Origin: JAHLMO01 sp038997305
Lineage (GTDB): Archaea; Aenigmatarchaeota; Aenigmatarchaeia; CG10238-14; SpSt-28
Direction of reading: 5' to 3'
NCBI GenBank assembly: GCA_038997305.1
Contig: JAWAZZ010000008.1
Location: 1-34,874 of the forward strand
Length of the DNA stretch: 34,874 bases
The translations under genes were made by a program, and so were the position numbers. Position 1 is the stretch's first letter; each line of letters begins with the position of its first letter. This document shows positions 1 through 7,234 of this stretch, piece by piece. The notes under the pieces were generated by a model. The model was not told the DNA's origin. It did not search any database and saw only the letters and a program-made list of their open reading frames with translations.

Positions 1-1125
1 TCCTCCAGTACCACCAGTTAGATTATAAATTTGATTATATCTAATAACATTGTTAGAAGAAGAAATAAAAATAGCAATTGCATTACCACCATTAGAAGAA
101 CCAAATATATTAAAAATGTTATTATTTTCTATAACGGAATTATTTGATATAGAAGAAAGAAAAATTCCTACTTGCCAATCTCTAATATAACAATTTCTTA
201 TACTAACATTTTTACCATACACATAAATACCATAATTATTAGAATTTGGAGCTCCATTCAAAGAAAAAGTACCATCAATAGTTTTATTTAAACAATCTAA
301 AATAACATTATCAGAAGAAATGTTTATTCCATAAGTATCATTAATATTTAAAATATCTTGAGTAAGAACATAATAACCACTATAGGTTATATTTCTGCTT
401 GTGGTTAATATAAAATTTGTTTCACTATAAAGACCATTAAAGGTTGAATTAACCTTAATAGTGAAATTTTTATATATAATCTCAGGAATTTGTAAATCAT
501 AAGAAAAATTACCATAATTATCTGGCTTCAGCTCAACTACAAAAGAGTTATCTAAATAAATACTTACATTTGGATAATATATACCACTCGCATTATAAAA
601 GGAAATGTTTCCAAAAATTTTAACAATGCTTCCAGCATTTATTACAGAATTATTAGAAACATTCATACTAACATAGAGATTTAAAACTGAAACACTAATG
701 CTAACATTTATAACTTCAACGCTTCCATTAGAATAAAGCAAGCTAGCAGATAAATTATAAATTCCTATGTTGCTAACATTAGCTCTAAACCAAAAATTAT
801 TAAAGCTATTTGACAAAACTAAGCCAGAAGAATTATACCAACTTAAAGTTTTACTAAAATCATCATAAATAAAACTTTCAAAATAAGAATTTGTTCCATT
901 GCTATTAGGAACATAAGAAAATTCTAAAGGTAAAGTAATGTTAACTTGAATTATATTAACGCTTTCAGTATTATTGATAGTAATATTAAAGAGTTGGTTT
1001 GTAACATTTGCATTAACAACATAATAGCCAGAAGAATATGGCAAGTTATTAATAAAAACGTTTGAAGAAAAAGCTAAAAAGAGAAATGCAAAAATAAATA
1101 AAAATAAAAGATTTCTGTTTATCAT
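1..1125 (-). CDS. Secreted beta-helix surface protein (partial)
   Basis: The frame is open from an ATG at 1123-1125 to the left edge (375 codons, no stop), so the C-terminus lies outside the window. The N-terminus is a signal peptide or anchor (MINRNLLFLFIFAFLFLAFS). Asn/Ser/Thr-rich, Ig-like beta-sandwich sequence follows, with many N-glycosylation sequons. From about residue 270 the sequence changes to a right-handed parallel beta-helix of NosD/pectate-lyase type: VILDCLNKTIDGT, then NNYGIYVYGKNVSIRNCYI, then repeats of the type SNNSVIENNNIFN. Such proteins are usually cell-surface or S-layer-associated. Exact ligand or substrate cannot be read from the sequence. It is transcribed away from the toxin-antitoxin patch, with an inverted repeat over the presumed promoter. 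Confidence 0.85.
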   Translation of the reverse strand, partial: MINRNLLFLFIFAFLFLAFSSNVFINNLPYSSGYYVVNANVTNQLFNITINNTESVNIIQVNITLPLEFSYVPNSNGTNSYFESFIYDDFSKTLSWYNSSGLVLSNSFNNFWFRANVSNIGIYNLSASLLYSNGSVEVINVSISVSVLNLYVSMNVSNNSVINAGSIVKIFGNISFYNASGIYYPNVSIYLDNSFVVELKPDNYGNFSYDLQIPEIIYKNFTIKVNSTFNGLYSETNFILTTSRNITYSGYYVLTQDILNINDTYGINISSDNVILDCLNKTIDGTFSLNGAPNSNNYGIYVYGKNVSIRNCYIRDWQVGIFLSSISNNSVIENNNIFNIFGSSNGGNAIAIFISSSNNVIRYNQIYNLTGGTGG

Positions 1126-1152
1126 TTATAGATTTAAAATTTCGATTAATAT

Positions 1153-1179
1153 AAAGGTTAAACAATTTATATAACCTTT
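1153..1179. promoter_or_regulatory. Inverted repeat over presumed promoter of the surface protein
   Basis: Arms AAAGGTTA (1153-1160) and TAACCTTT (1172-1179) are perfect 8-base inverted repeats with an 11-nt A/T spacer. On the minus strand the region reads TTATATAAA, a good archaeal TATA-like box, 28 to 54 nt upstream of the ATG at 1125. Placement suggests an operator, but this is inference from symmetry and position only. Confidence 0.35.
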
Positions 1180-1305
1180 TAGAGAAACTAAAGAAAATAG
1201 CCAAAATATTAAGATTTTTCTAAGATTTTAAACCTAGTAAAAAGAAGTTTCGAAAATTAACAAACTTCGAAAATCGAAAAAATATTAGAAAGCAAAATAA
1301 TTTTT

Positions 1306-1371
1306 ATGGATGAGAATTTGAAAAAACTACCATTCAAACGGCTAAAATACTTAGATCTCAAATATTTCTAG
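1306..1371 (+). pseudogene. Decayed start of a third MNT nucleotidyltransferase copy
   Basis: An ATG preceded by AATAATTTTT opens the reading MDENLKK, identical to the first seven residues of the two intact MNT genes at 1965 and 2695, and the upstream ten bases match those before 2695. The similarity then resumes one frame over as IQTAK (intact copies: ILQTAKEM), as if about a dozen bases had been lost. The frame closes at 1371. It is a broken fragment of the same family, overlapping the 3' end of the vapC pseudogene on the other strand. Confidence 0.55.
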
Positions 1372-1762
1372 AAAATTTACTTTTTTAAAATCTTCATCGA
1401 AAGTAGCAATCTTTCTTATTCTATAATATTTGCAAGTAGCAGCAATTATAGCATCGTTAGGTAAAAGTTTATATTTTTCAATAATTCTCAAAGTTTTTAT
1501 ACCAAAATTACATGGCAATACTTCAAATAGTGAAAATATTTCTCTTAAACATGTTAAATCTAATTTCGTCTTTTCTATCCCTTTTTTAATTTCAAGAGGA
1601 GATAATTTTGTAACTGCCCTCAAGTAACCATATGTTACTTCAGAGATTACAACATCATTTACATATCCAACTATTTTCTACCATTTCTATTAGTTTGGTT
1701 GCTTTTTCGTTATAATTCGCAAAATGATAAAGAAAAACATTAGAATCAAAGAAAACTTTCAT
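1351..1762 (-). pseudogene. Frameshifted VapC-like PIN-domain toxin
   Basis: The N-terminal half (ATG at 1760-1762) reads MKVFFDSNVFLYHFANYNEK, a PIN start with its first acidic residue in FFDSN. That frame stops at 1658-1660. The rest is found in a neighbouring frame: VNDVVISEVTYGYLRAV, then PNDAIIAATCKYYRIRKIATF with the following DEDF, the usual PIN C-terminal half. Removing one base from the A4 run (T4 at 1674-1677 on the plus strand) restores one protein of about 136 residues, normal for VapC. VapC toxins are Mg-dependent RNases. The gene overlaps the antitoxin gene upstream. Either the toxin is dead or this is an assembly or sequencing error in a homopolymer. Confidence 0.8.
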
Positions 1763-1931
1763 TTTCAATCTCTTCAACTATCCTTTTTATATCGCAATTA
1801 CTTATTATACCTTTGGTTTTTTTAGTTATATCTTTTTTAAGGATAATCTTAACTTTTTCACCTTCTCTCAAGTTTAGTTTTTTAAGAGGTTTTAATGTTC
1901 CTTTTTCATAAATAGCTTCGACAATTTCCAT
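1746..1931 (-). CDS. DUF104/AF2212-type antitoxin (VapB-like)
   Basis: 61 residues from the ATG at 1929-1931. This start was preferred over one seven codons further up because family members begin directly with the ME-x-IEAIYE motif. The protein shows MEIVEAIYEKGTLKPLKKLN followed by LREGEKVKIILKK, the beta-rich N-terminal DNA-binding domain of DUF104 antitoxins, then a charged tail that would wrap the partner toxin. Its 3' end overlaps the start of the frameshifted PIN toxin by 17 nt, the usual antitoxin-first order. The antitoxin frame is intact although the toxin frame is broken. Confidence 0.8.
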   Translation of the reverse strand: MEIVEAIYEKGTLKPLKKLNLREGEKVKIILKKDITKKTKGIISNCDIKRIVEEIENESFL

Positions 1932-1964
1932 AATAGTATTAGATTTAAACAAAAATAATATTTT

Positions 1965-2291
1965 ATGGATGAAAATTTAAAGAAAATAAAAGAAATAATT
2001 CTTCAAACTGCGAAAGAAATGAACGTCGAAATTGATAAGATTATTTTATTTGGATCTAGAGCTAGAGGTGATTACAGAGAAGATAGCGATTATGATATAT
2101 TGATTGTAACTAAAAATGACCTGGAAAAAGAAAAGAAAGAAAAGTTTTTATCTACTATAGAAGTAGAATTAATCAAATTATTAGAAGTTCCGATAGATTT
2201 AATACTAATAGATAAAAAGAGCTATGAAGAAGATTCAAAATATGTTGGATATTTATATTATTGGGTAGAAAAAGAAGGAGTAGTTCTATGA
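1965..2291 (+). CDS. MNT-type minimal nucleotidyltransferase, copy 1
   Basis: 108 residues of the pol-beta-superfamily MNT fold. The catalytic signature GSRARGDYREDSDYD (residues 30-44) gives the GS loop and the two metal-binding aspartates. In MNT-HEPN (MntA-HepT) modules the MNT protein is the antitoxin and transfers AMP to the HEPN toxin. The stop overlaps the ATG of the HEPN gene (ATGA), so the two are translationally coupled. The first 46 residues differ from copy 2 (2695-3021) at only a couple of positions, whereas the C-terminal half (STIEVELIKLLEVPIDLILI) has diverged strongly. Confidence 0.9.
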   Translation: MDENLKKIKEIILQTAKEMNVEIDKIILFGSRARGDYREDSDYDILIVTKNDLEKEKKEKFLSTIEVELIKLLEVPIDLILIDKKSYEEDSKYVGYLYYWVEKEGVVL

Positions 2292-2689
2292 GAAAAGATA
2301 TAAAAAATATAGTAGATGCTGCAGAAGAAAATTTAAAAATGGCAAAAGATGATTTAGACGACAAATCATATAGAGGTGCTTGCTTTTGGGCTCAACAAGC
2401 TGCTGAGTTGTTTATCAAAGCTTATATGATAGAGAAAGGAATATTTAATCCTAAAAAACATATTACTCATAATTTATTATTTCTCGTTTTAGAATGTCTA
2501 AAAGTAGATAAAGATTTTGAAAAATTATTGGAAATAAAAGAGAAATTACGACAACTTTCAGAATATGCCATAGCTGCCAGATATACGTTCGAAAATTTAA
2601 GAAAAATTTCTGAAGAAGAAGCAAAAGAAGCTATAGAAATTGCTGAAAAAGTTAGAGATTTTGTATTGAAAAAATTAAAATTAGAATAA
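2288..2689 (+). CDS. HEPN-domain protein, copy 1 (partner of MNT)
   Basis: 133 residues from the ATG at 2288, which overlaps the MNT stop. A longer reading from 2261 lies inside the MNT gene and is unlikely. All-alpha HEPN protein of COG1895/COG2250 type: CFWAQQAAELFIKAYMI (helix with the conserved aromatic/Gln pair), then KKHITHNLLFLV, then AIAARYTFEN. I see no canonical R-x4-6-H RNase motif, so catalytic activity is uncertain. The last 24 residues (EEAKEAIEIAEKVRDF...) are almost the same as those of HEPN copy 2. The gene ends 5 nt before the second MNT gene, so all four genes probably form one operon. Confidence 0.88.
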   Translation: MRKDIKNIVDAAEENLKMAKDDLDDKSYRGACFWAQQAAELFIKAYMIEKGIFNPKKHITHNLLFLVLECLKVDKDFEKLLEIKEKLRQLSEYAIAARYTFENLRKISEEEAKEAIEIAEKVRDFVLKKLKLE

Positions 2690-2694
2690 TTTTT

Positions 2695-3021
2695 ATGGAC
2701 GAAAACTTAAAGAAAATAAAAGAAATTATTTTGCAAACTGCTAAAGAAATGAACATCGAAATAGATAAAATTATTTTATTTGGTTCTAGAGCTAGAGGTG
2801 ATTACAGAGAAGATAGCGATTATGATTTGTTAATAGTTACGAAAGAGAAATTAGAAAGAGAAAAAGAAAGAAAATTTAAAATAGAAATATCTTTGAAAGT
2901 TGTTAATGAACTCGAGTGTGCTATTGATATTTTTGTATATTCTAAGGAAGAATTTGAAAAATACAAAAATACGTATGGCTCTTTATTAGGAATCGCAAAC
3001 TATTATGGAAAAGAAATATGA
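2695..3021 (+). CDS. MNT-type minimal nucleotidyltransferase, copy 2
   Basis: 108 residues, the same length as copy 1, with the same GSRARGDYREDSDYD catalytic block. The N-terminal 46 residues are nearly identical to copy 1 and the nucleotide sequence there is also very close. After about residue 50 the sequence diverges (IEISLKVVNELECAIDIFVY). This is the half expected to touch the HEPN partner, so each MNT may be specific for its own HEPN. The 3' end overlaps the next HEPN gene by 17 nt. Confidence 0.9.
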   Translation: MDENLKKIKEIILQTAKEMNIEIDKIILFGSRARGDYREDSDYDLLIVTKEKLEREKERKFKIEISLKVVNELECAIDIFVYSKEEFEKYKNTYGSLLGIANYYGKEI

Positions 3022-3406
3022 AAAAAGTATTGATGAAATAACTAAAGAATGGATTAAGGATGCAGAAGAAGAATTAAAAGCAGCGAAAACTTTATTAAAC
3101 GAGCTACCAGAAAAAAGTGCGGTTCATGCTCAACAAGCAGTAGAAAAATTTTTAAAAGCTTTTCTAAGTTTTCATAATCAACCGATACCTAAAACTCATG
3201 TAATAGAAATTTTAATAAAAAAGTGTGCAAAGATAGATAATGAATTTTCTAAGCTACTTATCCCAGAAATAATTGTCTTAACAGAATATTATAGATCTAG
3301 ATATCCACCAAAAAAGTCTATAATTCCTATAGAAGAAGCAAAAGAAGCAATTGAAATAGCTGAAAAAGTAAAAGAATTTGTAATGAAAAAGTTAAAATTA
3401 GAATAA
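3005..3406 (+). CDS. HEPN-domain protein, copy 2 (partner of MNT)
   Basis: 133 residues. The start is the in-frame ATG at 3005 inside the MNT copy 2 gene. The ATG at 3018 is in another frame and closes quickly. HEPN features: WIKDAEEELKAAKTLL, SAVHAQQAVEKFLKAFLSF, KTHVIEILIKK and YRSRYPPKKSI (the RYP turn common in COG2250 proteins). No R-x4-6-H motif is visible. The middle differs strongly from copy 1, but the final helix (IEEAKEAIEIAEKVKEF) is nearly the same, a mosaic pattern that mirrors the one in the MNT genes. Confidence 0.88.
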   Translation: MEKKYEKSIDEITKEWIKDAEEELKAAKTLLNELPEKSAVHAQQAVEKFLKAFLSFHNQPIPKTHVIEILIKKCAKIDNEFSKLLIPEIIVLTEYYRSRYPPKKSIIPIEEAKEAIEIAEKVKEFVMKKLKLE

Positions 3407-3451
3407 ACTTCGAATTTCGAAATTTATTATTAATTACATTTAAATAAATTT

Positions 3452-3733
3452 ATGGAAGCAAAAGAGATAAAAGAAAAATTATCCTTAATCTCAGAATTGC
3501 TGAAACCTAAAGAAGAGAAAAAAACTATTCAGCAAAAAACTCGAAAGGAAAAAAACAAAGAAATTATCTTGAATTTATTAAGAGAAAAAAAGATAGTTAC
3601 ATTAGAAGATGTTGCAAAGAGTTTAAATATTTCTATTCAAAGAGCATCAGAATATTTGAACGAATTATTTAAAGAGCAAAAAGTTACATTTTTTAGACAA
3701 AATAGAAAAAAATACTTTAAACTAATAGAATGA
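3452..3733 (+). CDS. Winged-helix DNA-binding protein upstream of a MinD-like ATPase
   Basis: 93 residues. The N-terminal 40 residues are Lys/Glu-rich and probably helical (ISELLKPKEEKKTIQQKTRK). The rest is a helix-turn-helix with wing: IILNLLREKKIVTLEDVAKS then LNISIQRASEYLNELFKE, and a short hairpin KVTFFRQNRKKYFKL. Its TGA overlaps the ATG of the following ParA/MinD-like gene (ATGA), so the two are coupled. The pairing resembles a small partition cassette (DNA-binding adaptor plus deviant Walker ATPase) in the reverse of the common parA-parB order. Function is inferred from context only. Confidence 0.75.
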   Translation: MEAKEIKEKLSLISELLKPKEEKKTIQQKTRKEKNKEIILNLLREKKIVTLEDVAKSLNISIQRASEYLNELFKEQKVTFFRQNRKKYFKLIE

Positions 3734-4485
3734 CAAGGATAATATCTGTAATTAGCGGTAAAGGAGGTGTAGGAAAGACTTTAATTTCCACTAATTTATC
3801 CTATGCATTATCAAATTTCGGTTTTAGAACTTTATTAATGGATTTTAACTTTACAACTCCACACATTTCTCTCTATCTTTCTTCTAGACCTACATTTACA
3901 TTAAACGAATTTTTACAAGAAGAAGCCGATTTTTACGAAATATTAAATCCTACCCTAAATTTCTTTTATATTTCTCCTTCATTAAGCATCGAAGAAATAA
4001 GAAAGATTGATTTGAACAAAATAAACAAGCTAAAAGAAAATCTAAAGTTTTTTGATTTTGTAATAATAGATTCTGCACCAGGATTTGGAAGAGAAGCAAT
4101 AATTTCGATAGATTTTTCTGATGAAATATTAATAGTTTCAAACCCAACAATCTCATCTCTTTTTGATTCTATTAAATGCATTCAACTAGCAAACAAATTA
4201 AATAAAAAAGTTTTAGGAATAATAATCAATCGATATGAAAAAGACTCTCCACTTACTATAAAAGATTTTCAAAATATGATAAATGCAGAGATTATAGGAA
4301 TAATTAACGAATATAAAAAAGCGAAGTATGCTGACTTAACAAAAAAATTGCTTTATGATTTAGATAAAAACTTTAGAGAGCAAATAAATCAAATTGCAGC
4401 AAAGATTGCAAACATAGAATATAAACAAAAAACATTTAAAGATGTTATTTCGAACTTTATAAGAAAGTTTTCAAAACTTATTTAA
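3730..4485 (+). CDS. ParA/MinD-family deviant Walker ATPase
   Basis: 251 residues. The deviant Walker A motif SGKGGVGKT is at residues 9-17. The switch/Walker B region is FVIIDSAPGFG, and KVLGIIINRY is the typical SIMIBI strand 6. Normal length for archaeal MinD/SIMIBI proteins. The C-terminus (FKDVISNFIRKFSKLI) is a short amphipathic helix, like the membrane-targeting helix of MinD, so a membrane-cycling role is possible. The ATG overlaps the stop of the wHTH gene. The 3' end overlaps the convergent Nre gene by 8 nt. Chromosome partition or protein positioning are both possible, and the target is unknown. Confidence 0.85.
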   Translation: MTRIISVISGKGGVGKTLISTNLSYALSNFGFRTLLMDFNFTTPHISLYLSSRPTFTLNEFLQEEADFYEILNPTLNFFYISPSLSIEEIRKIDLNKINKLKENLKFFDFVIIDSAPGFGREAIISIDFSDEILIVSNPTISSLFDSIKCIQLANKLNKKVLGIIINRYEKDSPLTIKDFQNMINAEIIGIINEYKKAKYADLTKKLLYDLDKNFREQINQIAAKIANIEYKQKTFKDVISNFIRKFSKLI

Positions 4486-5608
4486 AAAAGTATAATACAT
4501 TTTGTTGTTTGGAATATATTTCAAATATTTTACTAATATCAACATTAATTCCAAAAGATTTCAAATATTCTTTCACTTCTTCTAAAGAATCAAATTTTAG
4601 AAAATTTTTGTTAAACGCATCTCTTACACACTCTCTAACTTTCCAAACGCCCAAAGGAATTGTAAAGAATTTTTCGATTTTCCTAAAAACAACAACAGCA
4701 GCTTGTCTTTTTATTTTTTCTAAATACTCGCAACAAGCTAATCTAGCTGCGTAATATCCACCTGCAACATTTTCTGCGTATTCTTTTCTTTCGAAAAATA
4801 TTTCATAATCTCTCAAAACTTTATTGCCTATAAACTCTATCATTTCAAATCCAAAAACATATGGCAAAAGAACTATCCAAAACTTATTACCTAAATACTC
4901 ATTATAAAAAACTCTAATTTCGTTAATTATTTCAAAATCTTTGATTTTTTTAATAAGTTTTTCTGAAATAATGCTATCAACAGCAGTTATACTCCATCTT
5001 GTTGGCACAAATTTTTTATCTATTCCTAATAAACCTGCAGAAAAAATTTTTTGTATTTTAGAAACTTCTAAACCTTTTTCATAAAGTAAAAAAGTTGCAT
5101 CATACGCTTTTAATTCGTCGTTAATAATTTTATCTACAAAATTTTCAACCTTTACATTACTTTGAATTTCAAATCTTTCTATTTTTGCTGGGTTTCCTAT
5201 TGGAGAAAAATATTTATCAAATGCGAAAGCAAATTTTGGTTTATTCTTTAATTTTACTTCTATATCAACAACATTTTTTGCAATAGCAATCTCTTGGAAT
5301 TTTTCCAAAAACTTATAATCTCTTTTTATGTTAAACTTTTGGAATGAATAAATTAACCTGCTTCTCAGATCTATTATATCTTCGAATTCCAAACCATCTT
5401 TATACCATTGTTCTGGATAATCTAAATAAAAACTTCTTTCATCAATAATTGGCTCAGCAAGTATTCCAACATTAACTCTTGGATAATTAACTGAAGAAAC
5501 AAATATGCTAGGTGGAGAACTTCCAAAAAATTCCTTTTTGTTTTCTATTAAAACTTTCCACTTATAAACTTTTCTTAATAAATCTTTTGGAATTTCTCTA
5601 AATTTCAT
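4478..5608 (-). CDS. Nre-family DNA repair protein (NreA/NreB-like)
   Basis: 376 residues. The family hallmark FFGSSPPSIFVSSVNYPRVNVG occupies residues 27-48. Nre proteins are archaeal, interact with PCNA and are linked to repair of mitomycin-type damage. The extreme C-terminus reads QQNVLYFF, fitting the PCNA-interacting PIP pattern Q-x-x-h-x-x-F-F. The N-terminal four-cysteine zinc motif found in many NreA proteins is absent: the protein begins about 25 residues before the SSPPS motif. It is divergent from the radical SAM gene, with only 26 nt between the two starts. Confidence 0.85.
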   Translation of the reverse strand: MKFREIPKDLLRKVYKWKVLIENKKEFFGSSPPSIFVSSVNYPRVNVGILAEPIIDERSFYLDYPEQWYKDGLEFEDIIDLRSRLIYSFQKFNIKRDYKFLEKFQEIAIAKNVVDIEVKLKNKPKFAFAFDKYFSPIGNPAKIERFEIQSNVKVENFVDKIINDELKAYDATFLLYEKGLEVSKIQKIFSAGLLGIDKKFVPTRWSITAVDSIISEKLIKKIKDFEIINEIRVFYNEYLGNKFWIVLLPYVFGFEMIEFIGNKVLRDYEIFFERKEYAENVAGGYYAARLACCEYLEKIKRQAAVVVFRKIEKFFTIPLGVWKVRECVRDAFNKNFLKFDSLEEVKEYLKSFGINVDISKIFEIYSKQQNVLYFFK

Positions 5609-5634
5609 AAATTTTCTCTCTTTATAGTTTTTTT

Positions 5635-6744
5635 ATGTTGTGTATATTCAAACAAAATAATATAGAAATTTGGAAAAATCAAGAAGTAAAAAAGAGATTG
5701 AATTGGTATTATAATGTTTTAAAGAAAAAATATCCTGCAAAATATCTTATAGCAAAAAGTATAAAGTTAGATGAAAAATTGAATTTAAAGGAATTAAATG
5801 AAAAAGAACTTTGGAAAATTCATTCAGAATTAAAAAATGAATTTGTAGAAAAAGTTGAAAAAATAAAAAAGGGAAATGAAGTTGAAATAAAGGAAGAAAG
5901 TCCAAATTTTTTAGATGTTAAAATAGAGTTAGCATATAGACTTTTATCACCATGTAGATTTTGTGAAAATTTGTGCTTAGCAAAAAGATTAGAAGGCAAA
6001 GTTGGAAAATGTGGATTAGATTATAAAGTTAGAGTTGGTAGTGCATTTCTACATTATGGTGAAGAAACTCCTTTAATTCCTTCCGGAACAATATTTTTTA
6101 CCGGATGTAGCTTTAAATGTGTTTATTGTCAAAACTGGGATATAAGTCAAATACCTAAAAACGGTTTTGAAGTAGATGCAAAAACTTTGGCAGAAATCGA
6201 AAGGGAATTAGCAGATAAAGGAGCTATAAACATAAACTTTGTTGGTGGAAATCCAGATCAAAACCTACATGTTATTTTAGAATCTTTAAGATATTTTAAC
6301 AAAAATATTCCTTTACTTTGGAATTCAAATTTTTACATGACAAAAGAAGTTTTAGAAATTCTTTTAGATATTATAGATATTTGGCTGCCAGACTTTAAAT
6401 ATGGAAATAATGAATGCGCTTTTAAATATAGCAAAATAAAAAACTATTTTGAAGTTGTTTCAAGAAATCATAAAATTGTACACGATAATAATGAAAGTAT
6501 GATTATTAGACATTTAGTTCTGCCAAATCATTTAGAATGTTGTACATACAAAGTTTTAGATTATATTTCAGAAAATTTACCAAATGCTTTAGTTAACATA
6601 ATGTCCCAATACAGGCCAGAATATTTAGTGGAAAAGTTTCCAGAAAAGTACAAAGAAATTTCTAGAAGAGTTAACTTAGATGAAATGAGAAAAGCGTATG
6701 AATATGCAAAATCTAAAAAAGTTTGTTTTGAACCAATAAGTTAA
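5635..6744 (+). CDS. Radical SAM protein, PflA/COG1313-like
   Basis: 369 residues from ATG 5635. The radical SAM motif is C158-x3-C162-x2-C165 in GCSFKCVYCQNWDIS. It is preceded by an extra cysteine cluster (C107, C110, C114, C126 in CRFCENLCLAKRLEGKVGKC), typical of the COG1313 (PflX-like) family, which may hold a second Fe-S cluster or zinc. The GGNPD segment after it fits the SAM-binding strand. An N-terminal helical extension of about 95 residues is family-like. The activated partner is not apparent nearby. The stop codon overlaps the stop of the convergent aIF1 gene. Confidence 0.88.
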   Translation: MLCIFKQNNIEIWKNQEVKKRLNWYYNVLKKKYPAKYLIAKSIKLDEKLNLKELNEKELWKIHSELKNEFVEKVEKIKKGNEVEIKEESPNFLDVKIELAYRLLSPCRFCENLCLAKRLEGKVGKCGLDYKVRVGSAFLHYGEETPLIPSGTIFFTGCSFKCVYCQNWDISQIPKNGFEVDAKTLAEIERELADKGAININFVGGNPDQNLHVILESLRYFNKNIPLLWNSNFYMTKEVLEILLDIIDIWLPDFKYGNNECAFKYSKIKNYFEVVSRNHKIVHDNNESMIIRHLVLPNHLECCTYKVLDYISENLPNALVNIMSQYRPEYLVEKFPEKYKEISRRVNLDEMRKAYEYAKSKKVCFEPIS

Positions 6745-7028
6745 TAAATTTCAATATCTTTATATCCTAAAGAATTCAATAACTCTCTTATTCTTCTCCT
6801 ATGGTCTCCTTGCAATTCAATAATTCCATTTTTTATTGTACCTCCGCAACCTAATTTGCTTTTAAGATAACTTGCAATTTTTTTCAAATCGCCATTAATT
6901 CCGCTAACTAACGTAACTACTTTTCCAAAACTTCTTCTTTCGACCGTTACAACGATCTTTTGCTCTACTTTCTTTTCACATATACATAACTCTTTCGGTA
7001 AACCGCAAATATTGCAAACCTCGCTCAT
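6741..7028 (-). CDS. Translation initiation factor aIF1 (SUI1 family)
   Basis: 95 residues. The N-terminus holds a small zinc knuckle (CNICGLPKELCIC). The SUI1 fold follows: VTVERRSFGKVVTLVSGI, KLGCGGTIKNGIIELQGDHR and a C-terminal helix. aIF1 binds near the P-site of the small subunit and proofreads start-codon choice. The start overlaps the rpl29 stop (ATGA). SUI1 follows rpl29 in many archaeal S10 clusters, so the context supports the assignment. In many archaea RNase P subunit Rnp1, S17 and L14 come next, but here the cluster ends. Confidence 0.95.
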   Translation of the reverse strand: MSEVCNICGLPKELCICEKKVEQKIVVTVERRSFGKVVTLVSGINGDLKKIASYLKSKLGCGGTIKNGIIELQGDHRRRIRELLNSLGYKDIEIY

Positions 7029-7234
7029 TTATATTTTATTCCTCTTTCTCTGAGAACTGTAAGTATTCTTGCTATTGTTCTTCTTAGCTCTTTTATCCTT
7101 CCAACATTCTTTATAGGTCTTTTCATTTCAGTTTGCATTTTAAACTTAATTAACTCTTCCCTTAAAGACTTTAATTTTTCTATTAATTCTTCGTTTTTCA
7201 TATTTCTTATGTCTTTAATTCTTAATATGGCCAT
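7025..7234 (-). CDS. rpl29: 50S ribosomal protein L29
   Basis: 69 residues, normal for archaeal L29. Two-helix coiled-coil sequence with the family pattern EELIEKLKSLREELIKFKMQ and IKNVGRIKELRRTIARILTV. L29 sits at the peptide exit tunnel. The first base of its start codon is the last base of the S3 stop region (TAATG arrangement) and its 3' end overlaps aIF1 by 4 nt, so translation is coupled through the cluster. Confidence 0.95.
   Translation of the reverse strand: MAILRIKDIRNMKNEELIEKLKSLREELIKFKMQTEMKRPIKNVGRIKELRRTIARILTVLRERGIKYK

Noticed and set aside
2288..3406. Catalytic R-x4-6-H RNase motif in the two HEPN proteins.
   Set aside because: No such motif is present in either sequence; only the general HEPN helices and RYP/KTH-type positions are seen, so RNase activity is not claimed.
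1262..3414. AAACTTCGAA occurs at 1262-1271 and 3405-3414, bracketing the toxin-antitoxin patch like a target-site duplication.
   Set aside because: Ten bases of A/T-rich sequence can recur by chance, TTCGAA-like words are frequent nearby, and no transposase or terminal inverted repeats were seen.
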